From Akkermansia sp. (GTDB taxonomy: Bacteria > Verrucomicrobiota > Verrucomicrobiia > Verrucomicrobiales > Akkermansiaceae): a stretch of 37,406 nucleotides of DNA. Position numbers and translations under genes: made by a program. A model generated the notes under the pieces. The model searched no databases. It saw only the letters and a list, made by a program, of their open reading frames with translations, and was not told the origin of the DNA. Positions 1-8,123 of the stretch are shown one piece after another; position 1 is the stretch's first letter; each line of letters opens with the position of its first letter. The stretch is taken from positions 1 to 37,406 of the forward strand of contig JAFQEF010000092.1 in assembly GCA_017399165.1 (NCBI GenBank), written 5' to 3'.

Positions 1-16
1 CTAATGAATACAGAAA

Positions 17-52
17 GACGAAAAATGCGCCGAAATAGGCGCATTTTTCGTC
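17..52. terminator. Bidirectional terminator hairpin at left edge
   Basis: A perfect 15-bp stem (17-31 with 38-52) encloses the 6-nt loop GAAATA. The arms carry A5 and T5 runs, so the hairpin could stop transcription from either direction. It presumably ends a gene lying left of the window and separates it from the permease gene. Confidence 0.8.
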
Positions 53-501
53 ACCGGCTCTCTATGACTTTACTTCATACTGCCCGGTCTTGTCTTAATT
101 TGAGTTTTTAGAGGTCCCCGAAATACGAATTTTCAGAGTTAGGCGCCTGCGGCGCAATGTTGCAAAGCCTTGCATAAGTTACTGGTGTAATTACGGCAGT
201 AAGCGTTGAGATAGCAATGCTTATTTTGCGAACAGCAAGGGAGATTTCCCGTAGCTGTGAGCCGAACTAAATTGACTTCGTATTTCGCTTGCCTCGGCGT
301 AGCCTCGGAGAGGCGAAAACGGGTATTTCGTATGTTACCACACAAATACCAATTTATCTATCAACATATAAATCAAACCCTCCAATTGTTCCCACGCGTA
401 ATCGCCTATTTTCAAGGTATACATCAAGCGAATCATTGCCTACAGACCTCCATAAAAATGAGATTATGCCCACATTTTCAAATTCATGGCGGTATTGACG
501 C
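53..501. other. Gene-free intergenic region with short inverted repeats
   Basis: No convincing gene is seen here. The short open frames overlap each other on both strands, are rich in Cys, His and Gln, and match no family I recognise. Visible structure includes CGAAATACGAA at 119-129 with its exact inverse TTCGTATTTCG at 277-287, a related TATTTCGTATG shortly after 320, and a GGCGCC/GGCGC palindromic patch near 142-155. The region is more AT-rich toward the permease promoter. It may be decayed sequence or an old palindromic repeat element. Confidence 0.5.
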
Positions 502-530
502 TTGAAAACTTGCATTAAAGTGTGTAAAAT
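502..530 (+). promoter_or_regulatory. Sigma70 promoter of the AI-2E permease gene
   Basis: TTGAAA (502-507), a 17-bp spacer and TAAAAT (525-530). The -10 box ends 9 nt before the ATG at 540, so the predicted 5' leader is only a few nucleotides. Confidence 0.65.
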
Positions 531-539
531 TGCGCCCGC

Positions 540-1652
540 ATGACTGAAAACAGCACAGAGAAAGCTACAGGAGCCAACACGCCCCCCCTGCGCAAGGCTG
601 ATGGCACCAGAATTTTGGTAATGGCAGCGGCGGCCATATTCATTTTAATTGGCCTGCGAGAATTGCGTGACCTGCTGGTGCCGATTATGTTGGCTGCGTT
701 TTTGGCTATCATCAGTTACTCCATTACAGACTTTTTGAGTAAGAGGCTCAATTTCCCGCACTGGCTGTCAGTTATATGCACCTTAATAGTGGATGCCGGA
801 GTCATCTTTGCCGTGGGTACCTTGTTGCGCTTTTTGGCAGCAGACATGAAGAACACCCTGCAAAGTGAGGTAACACTGAAGTTTCAGGAGAAATACAACG
901 ACTTCATCTGTTGGCTGGACCGCTGGGATTTAGGGGAAGACGCCCGGCACATATTCTCTGCCCCGCAGGATTATTTGGGCATGGAAAAAATCTTCAACGT
1001 ATCGCAAGCCGTCGGCACGGGGGCCGTGTCTTTCATGTCCATCACCACGCTGATACTCGTGCTGATGACATTCTTGCTGGGGGAAGCCCCTTTGTTCAAG
1101 AAAAACTTTAAAAACCTGCCCAACAGTGTACAAGGCAAGCAGCAGGTATTCTCTGCCCTTAAAGGCATACAACGTTACCTGTTCATCAAAACCATAGCCA
1201 GTGCCTGCACGGGCTTGTTGGCATGGTGGTTGTGTGCCGCCATGGATGTACCCTTTGCCTTCCTTTGGGGCGTTGTGGCGTACGTGCTCAACTACATTCC
1301 CACCATCGGCTCCATTGTGGCAGCCATACCGCCCATCTTATTAGCTCTGTTGCTGGGCAGCCTGGGAGACACCTTTATCATAGCAGGTGGCTACATTGCC
1401 ATCAACTTTATGATAGGCAATGGCATAGAGCCCATATTCCTGGGTAAGCAGTTCGGCATTGCAACATCCGTGGTGCTGCTGTCCGTGTTGCTGTGGGGCT
1501 GGGTATGGGGTACGGTGGGCATGTTCTTGGCCGTGCCTATATCCGTGCTGATAAAATTAGCACTGGAAAACTCCGGAGACCTTTACTGGGTAGCAGCCAT
1601 TATTGATGATAACGAGCACCCGAAACCGGATTCAGACGTAAACAACCATTAA
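540..1652 (+). CDS. AI-2E family transporter (PerM/YdiK-like permease)
   Basis: This 370-residue polytopic inner-membrane protein belongs to the AI-2E exporter/PerM family. Family members export small molecules such as autoinducer-2 or act as cation/proton antiporters, and the substrate here cannot be told from sequence. Three hydrophobic segments lie near residues 25-97. A soluble loop at about 98-150 is followed by further membrane segments to the C-terminus. The family signature is visible as NYIPTIGS near residue 250 and GNGIEPIFLGKQFG near 293. The length is typical. No Shine-Dalgarno sequence precedes the ATG, and the promoter sits immediately upstream. lysA starts 12 nt after the stop, so this gene probably leads a four-gene transcript. 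The family assignment is firm and the substrate unknown. Confidence 0.88.
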   Translation: MTENSTEKATGANTPPLRKADGTRILVMAAAAIFILIGLRELRDLLVPIMLAAFLAIISYSITDFLSKRLNFPHWLSVICTLIVDAGVIFAVGTLLRFLAADMKNTLQSEVTLKFQEKYNDFICWLDRWDLGEDARHIFSAPQDYLGMEKIFNVSQAVGTGAVSFMSITTLILVLMTFLLGEAPLFKKNFKNLPNSVQGKQQVFSALKGIQRYLFIKTIASACTGLLAWWLCAAMDVPFAFLWGVVAYVLNYIPTIGSIVAAIPPILLALLLGSLGDTFIIAGGYIAINFMIGNGIEPIFLGKQFGIATSVVLLSVLLWGWVWGTVGMFLAVPISVLIKLALENSGDLYWVAAIIDDNEHPKPDSDVNNH

Positions 1653-1664
1653 TCTTATCACATT

Positions 1665-2951
1665 ATGCACGCATTCGCCTATAAAAACGGTCACATGTAT
1701 TGTGAGGAAGTCAACCTGGCAGACATAGCATCTGCCGTGGGTACCCCCACCTTTGTATACAGCCGCAAAACCATTATGGATGACCTTGCGGAGCTGCAAA
1801 CAGCCCTTGCCCCGCTGGATGCCCATGTGGCATACGCCGTAAAAGCATGCTCCAATAAGGCCATTCTCAACCTCATGGCGCAACAGGGCGTGGGGTTTGA
1901 CATAGTATCCGGTGGCGAGCTCTGGCGCGTTGTCAATGCGGGGGGGGATCCCACCCTGTGCACCTATGCAGGTGTAGGCAAAACGGAGGCAGAGATACGC
2001 TATGCACTTGGTCTGAACATCTATTGTTTCAACTGCGAGAGCGAAAACGAGCTGAGAGAAATTAACCGCATTGCCGGAGAAATGGGGGTAAAAGCCCCGG
2101 TGGCCGTGCGCGTCAACCCGCATGTGGATGCCCACACGCACAAGTACATTACTACCGGCACCAGCGAAAACAAGTTCGGTGTGGATATCTCCCGCATAGA
2201 GGAGCTGTATGCCACCATTGCCGCAGAGATGCCCCACCTGCATATTCGCGGTTTGCAGATGCACATTGGCTCCCAGCTTACGGAGATTGCCCCCTTTGTA
2301 AAAGCCATAGAAAAAGTAGCTCCCATCGCCAAAAAGTTTAAAGAGCTCTACAACATTGAGTTTTGGAGCATTGGCGGCGGCATAGGCATTGTGTATGATG
2401 GCTGCTTAGAGTCCGGCAAGCCGGAGTGGTGGGCAGCCCACCCGCAGCAAATCACCCTCACCGGCTATGCAGAGGCCATCATACCGCTGCTGCAACCGCT
2501 GGGTCTCAAAATTTTGGTAGAACCGGGGCGCCGCTTGGTCGGCAATGCTGCCTGCATGCTTACTACCTGCCTGTACGAGAAGAAGGGAGAGGCGAAAACA
2601 TTCAAGATGATTGATGCCGGCATGAACGACATCATTCGCCCTGCCCTGTACGAGGGCTATCACGAGATTTGGCCCGTTAAAGAGCATGCCAACGACACGA
2701 TTGTGGCAGACATTGTGGGCCCCATCTGCGAGAGTGGCGACTTCCAAGCCCAAAACAGAGAAATTGCCGATGTGAAACCCGGTGAGGTGCTGGCAGAAAT
2801 GAGTGCCGGGGCATACGGGTTCAGCATGGCCTCCACTTACAACTCCCGCCCGCTTGCCGCAGAGGTATTGGTGGACGGGGATAAATGGCACGTCATCCGC
2901 AAGCGCCAAACCTTGGAGCAAATGGTAGAGGGTGAGTGCCTGCCGCAATAA
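1665..2951 (+). CDS. lysA: Diaminopimelate decarboxylase
   Basis: This cytoplasmic fold-type III PLP enzyme decarboxylates meso-diaminopimelate to L-lysine, the last step of lysine synthesis. It has 428 residues. The Schiff-base lysine is K60 in YAVKA, the TIM-barrel His is in HIGSQ (200-204), a phosphate-binding GGG lies at 237-239, the substrate motif EPGRR is at 286-290, and the catalytic Cys motif CESGD is at 355-359. GAYGFSMAS follows near the C-terminus. Close relatives such as carboxynorspermidine or ornithine decarboxylases use the same fold, but this motif set fits LysA best. A run of eight G (1940-1947) lies in the coding sequence. The gene sits 12 nt after the permease gene and 14 nt before the beta-CASP gene, without a visible ribosome-binding site. 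Confidence 0.93.
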   Translation: MHAFAYKNGHMYCEEVNLADIASAVGTPTFVYSRKTIMDDLAELQTALAPLDAHVAYAVKACSNKAILNLMAQQGVGFDIVSGGELWRVVNAGGDPTLCTYAGVGKTEAEIRYALGLNIYCFNCESENELREINRIAGEMGVKAPVAVRVNPHVDAHTHKYITTGTSENKFGVDISRIEELYATIAAEMPHLHIRGLQMHIGSQLTEIAPFVKAIEKVAPIAKKFKELYNIEFWSIGGGIGIVYDGCLESGKPEWWAAHPQQITLTGYAEAIIPLLQPLGLKILVEPGRRLVGNAACMLTTCLYEKKGEAKTFKMIDAGMNDIIRPALYEGYHEIWPVKEHANDTIVADIVGPICESGDFQAQNREIADVKPGEVLAEMSAGAYGFSMASTYNSRPLAAEVLVDGDKWHVIRKRQTLEQMVEGECLPQ

Positions 2952-2965
2952 CCAACAGAATAAAC

Positions 2966-4330
2966 ATGATTACTTTTACCAACCTGACGGGTGCAGACGA
3001 AATCGGGGCCAACAGTTACCTGTTGGATCTGGAGGGCTCCCGCATTGTGCTGGATGCCGGCATGCACCCCAAAAAAGACGGTAACGAGGCTAAGCCCGAC
3101 TACAAACTCATAGGCGCGGCAGACCCGGACTGCATTTTCATTACCCACTCACACTTAGACCACATTGGCACCCTGCCCGTGTTTCAGGATGAATACCCGC
3201 GTGCCGAGGTCATCATGACGGAGGGCACGGTAAAAGTGGGCGATGCCATGCTGCACAACTCTGTCAATGTGATGACCAGCAAGCGTATATCCGAGGGCAT
3301 TGTAGAATACCCCTTCTATACGCACGGCGAGCTGGAGCGACTCACCCGCGCATGGGTAGGCCGCCCGTACAACGAGCCGTTCCGCACCGGTTATAACGGC
3401 AATGTGCTGGCCACCCTGTACGATGCCGGGCATATTCTGGGCTCCTGCGGCGTGTTGCTGGAGAGCGTAACCGGCACCACCGTGTTCTACACGGGTGATG
3501 TGCAGTTTGATAACCAAACCCTTATCGGTGGGGCGGACTTTCCGCAAGACGGGGTGGATATCCTCATTATGGAGTGTACCCACGGCTGCACAGAGCGCGC
3601 AGCAGACTACACCCGTGAAAAGGAGCTATTGCGTTTTGCCAACGCCATAAAAGAGGTGCTGGAGGACGGCGGGGCCGTGCTCATACCCGTGTTTGCACTG
3701 GGCAAAAGCCAAGAGCTGCTCTGTGAGCTGGGGCGTTTTAAGGAGCAAGGGCTCATCCCCGATGTTCCCATCTACTTTGGCGGGCTCAGCTCCAAGATTA
3801 CGCTCATTTACGACAAACTTACGGACTCCACCCCGCGCCTTAACCCCGGCTACAAACTCAAGGACAACGTGGAGACACACGGCCTGCCCAAACAAGGCAA
3901 AGCCCCGCTGGTAGTCAGCCCCGGCAATATCTACTTGGTATCCAGCGGTATGATGAGTGAGCACACCGTGTCTTACAACATGGCTGCCCAGGTGCTCCCG
4001 CACCCCAAAGATGCCATCCTCTTTGTAGGCTACAGCGACCCGGACTCCCCCGCAGGCCGCATTAAAGCTACCAACCACGGGGATATTGTCAAACCCAACG
4101 GCAAAGGGCAAGGCTACCCCCTGCTTTGCCGTATTGAGTGTTTTGACTTCTCCGGGCACGCCACCCGTGCAGCCCTTATCGACTACGCCTGCCGCCTCGC
4201 CCCCAAAACGGTAGTTCTGGTACACGGCGACCCGCAGGCCACAGCCTCCATGCAAGCTGAGCTGAGCACCAAACTACCGGGCGCAAACATCATCATCCCC
4301 ACGCCCGGTAAAACCCTGCGGTTAGACTAA
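2966..4330 (+). CDS. MBL-fold beta-CASP ribonuclease (RNA-processing exonuclease family)
   Basis: This 454-residue cytoplasmic metallo-beta-lactamase belongs to the beta-CASP branch, which includes CPSF-73 and bacterial RNases that cut RNA using two zinc ions. The zinc motif HSHLDH is at 61-66. YTGD follows near 170, a beta-CASP segment spans roughly 210-370, and the late motifs FSGHA (about 395) and HGDPQA (about 420) are present. An upstream GTG at 2936 would overlap lysA and add ten unconvincing residues, so I chose the ATG at 2966, where family similarity begins. It is probably co-transcribed with lysA. The RNA target is unknown, and there is no KH or S1 domain. Confidence 0.88.
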   Translation: MITFTNLTGADEIGANSYLLDLEGSRIVLDAGMHPKKDGNEAKPDYKLIGAADPDCIFITHSHLDHIGTLPVFQDEYPRAEVIMTEGTVKVGDAMLHNSVNVMTSKRISEGIVEYPFYTHGELERLTRAWVGRPYNEPFRTGYNGNVLATLYDAGHILGSCGVLLESVTGTTVFYTGDVQFDNQTLIGGADFPQDGVDILIMECTHGCTERAADYTREKELLRFANAIKEVLEDGGAVLIPVFALGKSQELLCELGRFKEQGLIPDVPIYFGGLSSKITLIYDKLTDSTPRLNPGYKLKDNVETHGLPKQGKAPLVVSPGNIYLVSSGMMSEHTVSYNMAAQVLPHPKDAILFVGYSDPDSPAGRIKATNHGDIVKPNGKGQGYPLLCRIECFDFSGHATRAALIDYACRLAPKTVVLVHGDPQATASMQAELSTKLPGANIIIPTPGKTLRLD

Positions 4331-4365
4331 TCCCCGCCCGGAGCAACTCATAACAAAACACCCCC

Positions 4366-5730
4366 ATGGTATACAAAAGCGGCAAACTGGACAACACTTG
4401 GCAACAAGGGTTTATCAAAAAGCTCAGGCGTGGCACACTCCTAGCCTCGATAGTGGGCTACCTGATTATTCGCTACATCATAAAAGATGATGGAGAGAAT
4501 CTGCTTGACCCGTACATTGATGTACCCGCCTTGCTATTGTTCTGCCTGTTTGCTTGGTATTTGGGTAAACGCACAGCCAATAAGATACAAGCCCAACTGG
4601 AGGCGGTAGACTCGTTCTTTTATACCATGACCGAAAGCGGTATTTTGAGCGAGAGCAAATACCACAGCACGTTTTTCACTTGGGATTCCATCGTCTGGGC
4701 ACGCAGAATGGGTACCACCATCTCCCTGCAACTTGCCCACGGTTCCCATAAGTCGCTCATCTTAACGGCAGAGACAGAGGCCCGCCGCAAAGAAGCCCTG
4801 CGTTATATCAACGCCCATATCGGCAAAGCCAACCGTGAGCAGCTTATTCCCCCGCCGTTGGATATGGCATTGGAAAACCCCGTGCGTTTTTCTGCCTCTC
4901 GCTTACAATTAAGAGAAGCGGCAGATGCCACAGCCCTGCTGAAAGCATCAAAGAATGCACGTTATACGCGCTATGTGCTGACGTTTTTTTGGGCGGCATT
5001 ACTCATCTTCGGGGCATGCTATGCCAATTACGTTACCATGATAATTGCGGGGATTTTTCTGTACACCTCCCTGGACACCATGAGACGCCCCGGCGGCAGT
5101 GACAGCAGGGTTAATAAATACCGCGCGTATCATTTGTATGCAGACAACAACCGCGTTTTGCTGCTGCAAGACAACAACTGGATTTTGATGAAAAATGTGC
5201 AGGCAGAGGCCTGTTACGAAACCCCGCACTGCACCATTTGCGCGTGTGGCTTAGACACCTATGTGAATGTAGATGCCGGAAGCGAGCTTCCGCCTGTACT
5301 CTCTGCCCCCAAAAAAGAAATACCAAAGCCACAAAAGCTCCATATCATATTGTTGATACTGCTTGTCACCCTTTGTGCAACCTGTTATGCCTACACCTTC
5401 AGCAAACCATGGCATTTACACTGCCTGTTAAAAGGGTGGGATACCGAGCATCAACACGCATTAGCCTTGGCAGAGCTGCCGACAGATGCCGGGGTGGAGG
5501 ATGTGTATGTGCACGTTTTTGATAATGACTTTAACCCATTGCTGAAAACCAAAACAAAAATTTGCCCGGTATTCATGCTTATTACCATGAAAAATGGTGA
5601 GGAGCATGAGCTGTACCTCACCTCTAAAGCAGAGCCGTATAAACACGAGCATTACATACCCGAGGTCGATGTAATGTATGACCTTGAACTGGATTCCGTG
5701 CGGGAAGCAGAGCGGCTCTTTAACAGATAA
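4366..5730 (+). CDS. Unknown multi-pass membrane protein, YcxB-like segment
   Basis: I do not recognise this 454-residue protein as a named family. Hydrophobic segments lie near residues 22-40, 50-66, 205-240 (two helices) and 325-347. The stretch around 80-135 (GILSES..STFFTWDSIVW) resembles the YcxB-type, PH-like domain found in small Gram-positive and Gram-negative membrane proteins. The C-terminal 100 residues after the last helix look soluble and probably face the periplasm. The gene starts 35 nt after the beta-CASP gene with no terminator between, so it is likely the last gene of the lysA transcript. Its last 79 nt overlap the opposite-strand serine hydrolase gene. Function is unknown. 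Confidence 0.75.
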   Translation: MVYKSGKLDNTWQQGFIKKLRRGTLLASIVGYLIIRYIIKDDGENLLDPYIDVPALLLFCLFAWYLGKRTANKIQAQLEAVDSFFYTMTESGILSESKYHSTFFTWDSIVWARRMGTTISLQLAHGSHKSLILTAETEARRKEALRYINAHIGKANREQLIPPPLDMALENPVRFSASRLQLREAADATALLKASKNARYTRYVLTFFWAALLIFGACYANYVTMIIAGIFLYTSLDTMRRPGGSDSRVNKYRAYHLYADNNRVLLLQDNNWILMKNVQAEACYETPHCTICACGLDTYVNVDAGSELPPVLSAPKKEIPKPQKLHIILLILLVTLCATCYAYTFSKPWHLHCLLKGWDTEHQHALALAELPTDAGVEDVYVHVFDNDFNPLLKTKTKICPVFMLITMKNGEEHELYLTSKAEPYKHEHYIPEVDVMYDLELDSVREAERLFNR

Positions 5731-6803
5731 GTGCCCAAAGCCTCTAAAAGGCATTGTACACGCGGCCCGGGCAGGTTGCCCAGCTCCATACTGCCCATAA
5801 CATAGGCAAAGGAGACCCCGCTTTGCGGGGCACAACAGCCCAATGAGCCACCTGCCCCGGCATGCCCGAAACCACCACCGGGGAAAAACTCGGCAGGCTC
5901 ACACATGGCACCACAGGTAAAGGCACTATGCTGCAACAGGGTGAGATCTTGCCCACTGCATTGCGGGGTACTCATCCACTCCGCCACATCTGCGGCAAAG
6001 GGAGATTGAGGCAACAGCCCCAGCAGAGCCTGATAAAAAGAGGCTAAACCACGGGCAGATGCCACCCCGCCCTTTGCGGGGGAGCCACATTGCCACGCGG
6101 CAGGGGTGTTCATCTCCCTGGCAGAGTTATAGCCGTTAATGCTGTTAAACGCCTTGTGTACAGGCGAGTTCGCATCAAAATACTCCTTATAAAAGGGAGT
6201 ACGCGGCATGCTGCCGAGCATGCGGGCCGTACGCAAATGCGCCACTTGTGGGTAAAGCTCTTGCGGTAAATGGCCTATATAAAACTCAAGCCCCAGGGGG
6301 CGGCGCACATGAGACTCCCAATAATCGGACACTCGCTGCCCCGTGAGCTCCAGCATCAAAATATCCACCATGGGGCCGAAGGTTTGCGGGTGGTACCCAT
6401 GGTGAGGTGGCTGCCACAAAGGCGTGGTAGACTCTATCGCCGCACGGCACTGCTCCAAATCCTCCAACGGGGCGGGCTGTTCTAAGGCGGCCAAACCACA
6501 TTGGTGAGAAAGCAGTTGCCCGATAGTGCAATGGGGCAAAGGGAAACGCGGCCAAAGGGCACCGATTTCCAGCTCGGGGCCACGGCAGCAATCATACAAC
6601 GCCTGCAATAAGCATGCCGCCGCTGCCGCTTTGGTGGCAGAATAAATAGGCACTAAGGTATGCGGCTGCCAAGGGGAATCCGGGCGGGCATCCCCCGCGC
6701 ACAGGGTACAAAGCTCTTGCCCGTTTTGCCATACAGACACAGAGCAGCCCTGCTGCGGTGCCATTGCCGTGCTCTGCTCAAAGGCTGTGCGTAGGGCATT
6801 CAT
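5652..6803 (-). CDS. Serine hydrolase, beta-lactamase class C / EstB family
   Basis: This 383-residue protein has the serine beta-lactamase/esterase fold. The nucleophile motif SxxK is S55-A-T-K58, the catalytic tyrosine is probably Y137 in HGYH, and the third motif is GHAGAGG (313-319), which replaces KTG as in EstB-type esterases. No signal peptide is visible, so a cytoplasmic esterase or peptidase is likelier than a secreted beta-lactamase. The start overlaps the end of trmO by 4 nt, so it is translated as part of the rppH operon. The last 22 or so residues are Ser/Arg-rich and come entirely from DNA antisense to the neighbouring membrane protein gene. This suggests the original stop codon was lost. 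The substrate is unknown. Confidence 0.85.
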   Translation of the reverse strand: MNALRTAFEQSTAMAPQQGCSVSVWQNGQELCTLCAGDARPDSPWQPHTLVPIYSATKAAAAACLLQALYDCCRGPELEIGALWPRFPLPHCTIGQLLSHQCGLAALEQPAPLEDLEQCRAAIESTTPLWQPPHHGYHPQTFGPMVDILMLELTGQRVSDYWESHVRRPLGLEFYIGHLPQELYPQVAHLRTARMLGSMPRTPFYKEYFDANSPVHKAFNSINGYNSAREMNTPAAWQCGSPAKGGVASARGLASFYQALLGLLPQSPFAADVAEWMSTPQCSGQDLTLLQHSAFTCGAMCEPAEFFPGGGFGHAGAGGSLGCCAPQSGVSFAYVMGSMELGNLPGPRVQCLLEALGTYLLKSRSASRTESSSRSYITSTSGM

Positions 6804-7459
6804 TTGGCACGAATAATCGAGGTGACCAGGGCTACCCCCTGCTGCACACGGAAACTGACCTCATACGGCAGCAGCACCACGTGGTACACGCGCTCGGGGT
6901 CATCTTGGTAGGCGGGGCGAGGGTCCAGTGCCAGCACCTCTTTCATGGCAGCTTGCCACTCTGCAGTGGCATGGGCGGGCATGCGGCACTCCACCTGCAC
7001 CTGTAAAAGCGGGCGCGGAGCCTCCGTAAACCCACCGGCGGCATCTGTCACGGCATCGGCATACGGCACGTATGGCTTGATATCATAAATGGGTGTACCA
7101 TTCACCAAATCTGCGCCTGATACCCGTATAACAGGCCCGGGTTCTATGGAGACCAGCTTGACGACAGATAAGCCCAAGCCATTGGGCCGAAAGGGAGAAC
7201 GCGTTGCAAACACACCCACGCGTGTATTACCGCCTAAACGCGGTGGGCGCACCGTGGGGCTCCACCCCGCCGCCTCATTGCAATGAAAGCCCCATATCAA
7301 CCACAGGTGGCTGAAACCCTCCAGCCCGCGTATGCAATCCGGGTTGCGAAAGCTCGGCTCAAACACAATCTCGCTGATGACATGCGGCGCCAAATTAGGC
7401 TGGCGCGGCACGCCGAACTTATCCGCAAAGAGCGAACGAATATGAGCTACAGGAGTCAT
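6800..7459 (-). CDS. trmO: tRNA (N6-threonylcarbamoyladenosine37-N6)-methyltransferase TrmO
   Basis: TrmO (TsaA/YaeB) uses S-adenosylmethionine to methylate t6A at position 37 of some threonine tRNAs, which tunes decoding. The 219-residue protein has the N-terminal beta-barrel with the family block VGVFATRSPFRPNGLGLSVV (81-100) and the motif YDIKPYVPYAD near 125-135. The usual smaller C-terminal domain contains DPRPAY. The start codon overlaps the rppH stop as ATGA, and its own stop overlaps the serine hydrolase start by 4 nt, so the three genes are translationally coupled. The family call is secure. Activity on t6A is inferred from the family. Confidence 0.92.
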   Translation of the reverse strand: MTPVAHIRSLFADKFGVPRQPNLAPHVISEIVFEPSFRNPDCIRGLEGFSHLWLIWGFHCNEAAGWSPTVRPPRLGGNTRVGVFATRSPFRPNGLGLSVVKLVSIEPGPVIRVSGADLVNGTPIYDIKPYVPYADAVTDAAGGFTEAPRPLLQVQVECRMPAHATAEWQAAMKEVLALDPRPAYQDDPERVYHVVLLPYEVSFRVQQGVALVTSIIRAK

Positions 7460-7935
7460 TTTGTATGAACCCCGAAGAAGTCTCGCATCACCTGCTCGTA
7501 CACACCGCGCTTAAACGCCGGCAAGGCAGAGAAATCAAAATCCGCGGGTTGCACCCACTTGTAGGCACGAAACTCCTTATTGTCCAACCACGGCTCTGCA
7601 GCATCGCTGTGCATACGGCAAAGGAAGTAGTATTGCTCTTGCCCGGCATAGGGGATACCGCGTTTACGCAGCACGCGCTCGCGCTCGGCAGGCGGGTAAT
7701 CATAGCGGTAGGGGCCATGCTCAGCCACTACATTGTACTCATTGGGGCGAAACCCCGTTTCCTCCATACCCTCTCGGCAGGCTGCGCTCATGGCAGACTC
7801 GCCTTTTTTGATACCACCTTGCGGAAACTGCCAGGCACCGGCAGGCTTAACGCGCTCACACACCAATACTGTACCATCAGCGCGTTGATAAATGATGGCG
7901 GCGTTCGGGCGATATAGTTCCGTTGTTTGTGGCAT
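7456..7935 (-). CDS. rppH: RNA pyrophosphohydrolase (Nudix), RppH-like
   Basis: This is a 159-residue Nudix hydrolase of the RppH/NudH type, which removes pyrophosphate from 5'-triphosphorylated mRNA to start decay, or cleaves diadenosine polyphosphates. The N-terminus (YRPNAAIIYQRADG) and WQFPQGG are typical of RppH. The Nudix box runs G40 to F62: G-x5-E46-x7-R54-E55-x2-E58-E59-x-G61. One oddity is a glycine at position 56, where an aliphatic residue is usual; all metal-binding glutamates are present. It leads the minus-strand operon with trmO. The promoter lies just upstream, giving a leader of about ten nucleotides. Confidence 0.88.
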   Translation of the reverse strand: MPQTTELYRPNAAIIYQRADGTVLVCERVKPAGAWQFPQGGIKKGESAMSAACREGMEETGFRPNEYNVVAEHGPYRYDYPPAERERVLRKRGIPYAGQEQYYFLCRMHSDAAEPWLDNKEFRAYKWVQPADFDFSALPAFKRGVYEQVMRDFFGVHTK

Positions 7936-7952
7936 ATCTGTGTGTTTGCCGC

Positions 7953-7981
7953 ACTATAACACAGCAGCAGCACTTTGGCAA
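7953..7981 (-). promoter_or_regulatory. Promoter of the rppH-trmO operon
   Basis: On the minus strand: TTGCCA (7976-7981), a 17-bp spacer and TATAGT (7953-7958). The -10 box lies 17 nt from the rppH ATG, predicting a leader of about 10 nt with no Shine-Dalgarno sequence. Confidence 0.65.
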
Positions 7982-8088
7982 GCATGATTTTTTTGTATCA
8001 GTCGCTTTACCTTGCTCTCGCTTTCACGATGCCCCCCTCCCGTGGCTGCATTAACGTACATGAAACCGTCATGCACGCAGATAGTGCT

Positions 8089-8116
8089 TGTCAGGGGGCG
8101 AGGGGCGTGATACAAT
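8089..8116 (+). promoter_or_regulatory. Promoter of the D,D-carboxypeptidase gene, overlapping an alternative ATG
   Basis: TTGTCA (8089-8094), a 16-bp spacer and TACAAT (8111-8116). The -10 box overlaps the first candidate ATG (8115) and ends 7 nt before the second ATG (8124). If transcription starts at the usual distance, the mRNA begins at or within a base of 8124 and is leaderless. Confidence 0.6.
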
Positions 8117-8123
8117 GCGCGCC

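Noticed and set aside
139..505. Overlapping short reading frames on both strands in the left gene-free region
   Set aside because: They overlap each other, have odd Cys/His/Gln composition, no recognisable domain and no promoter placed for them.
2936..2965. GTG start for the beta-CASP gene overlapping lysA
   Set aside because: Adds ten residues with no family similarity; the ATG at 2966 fits the domain start.
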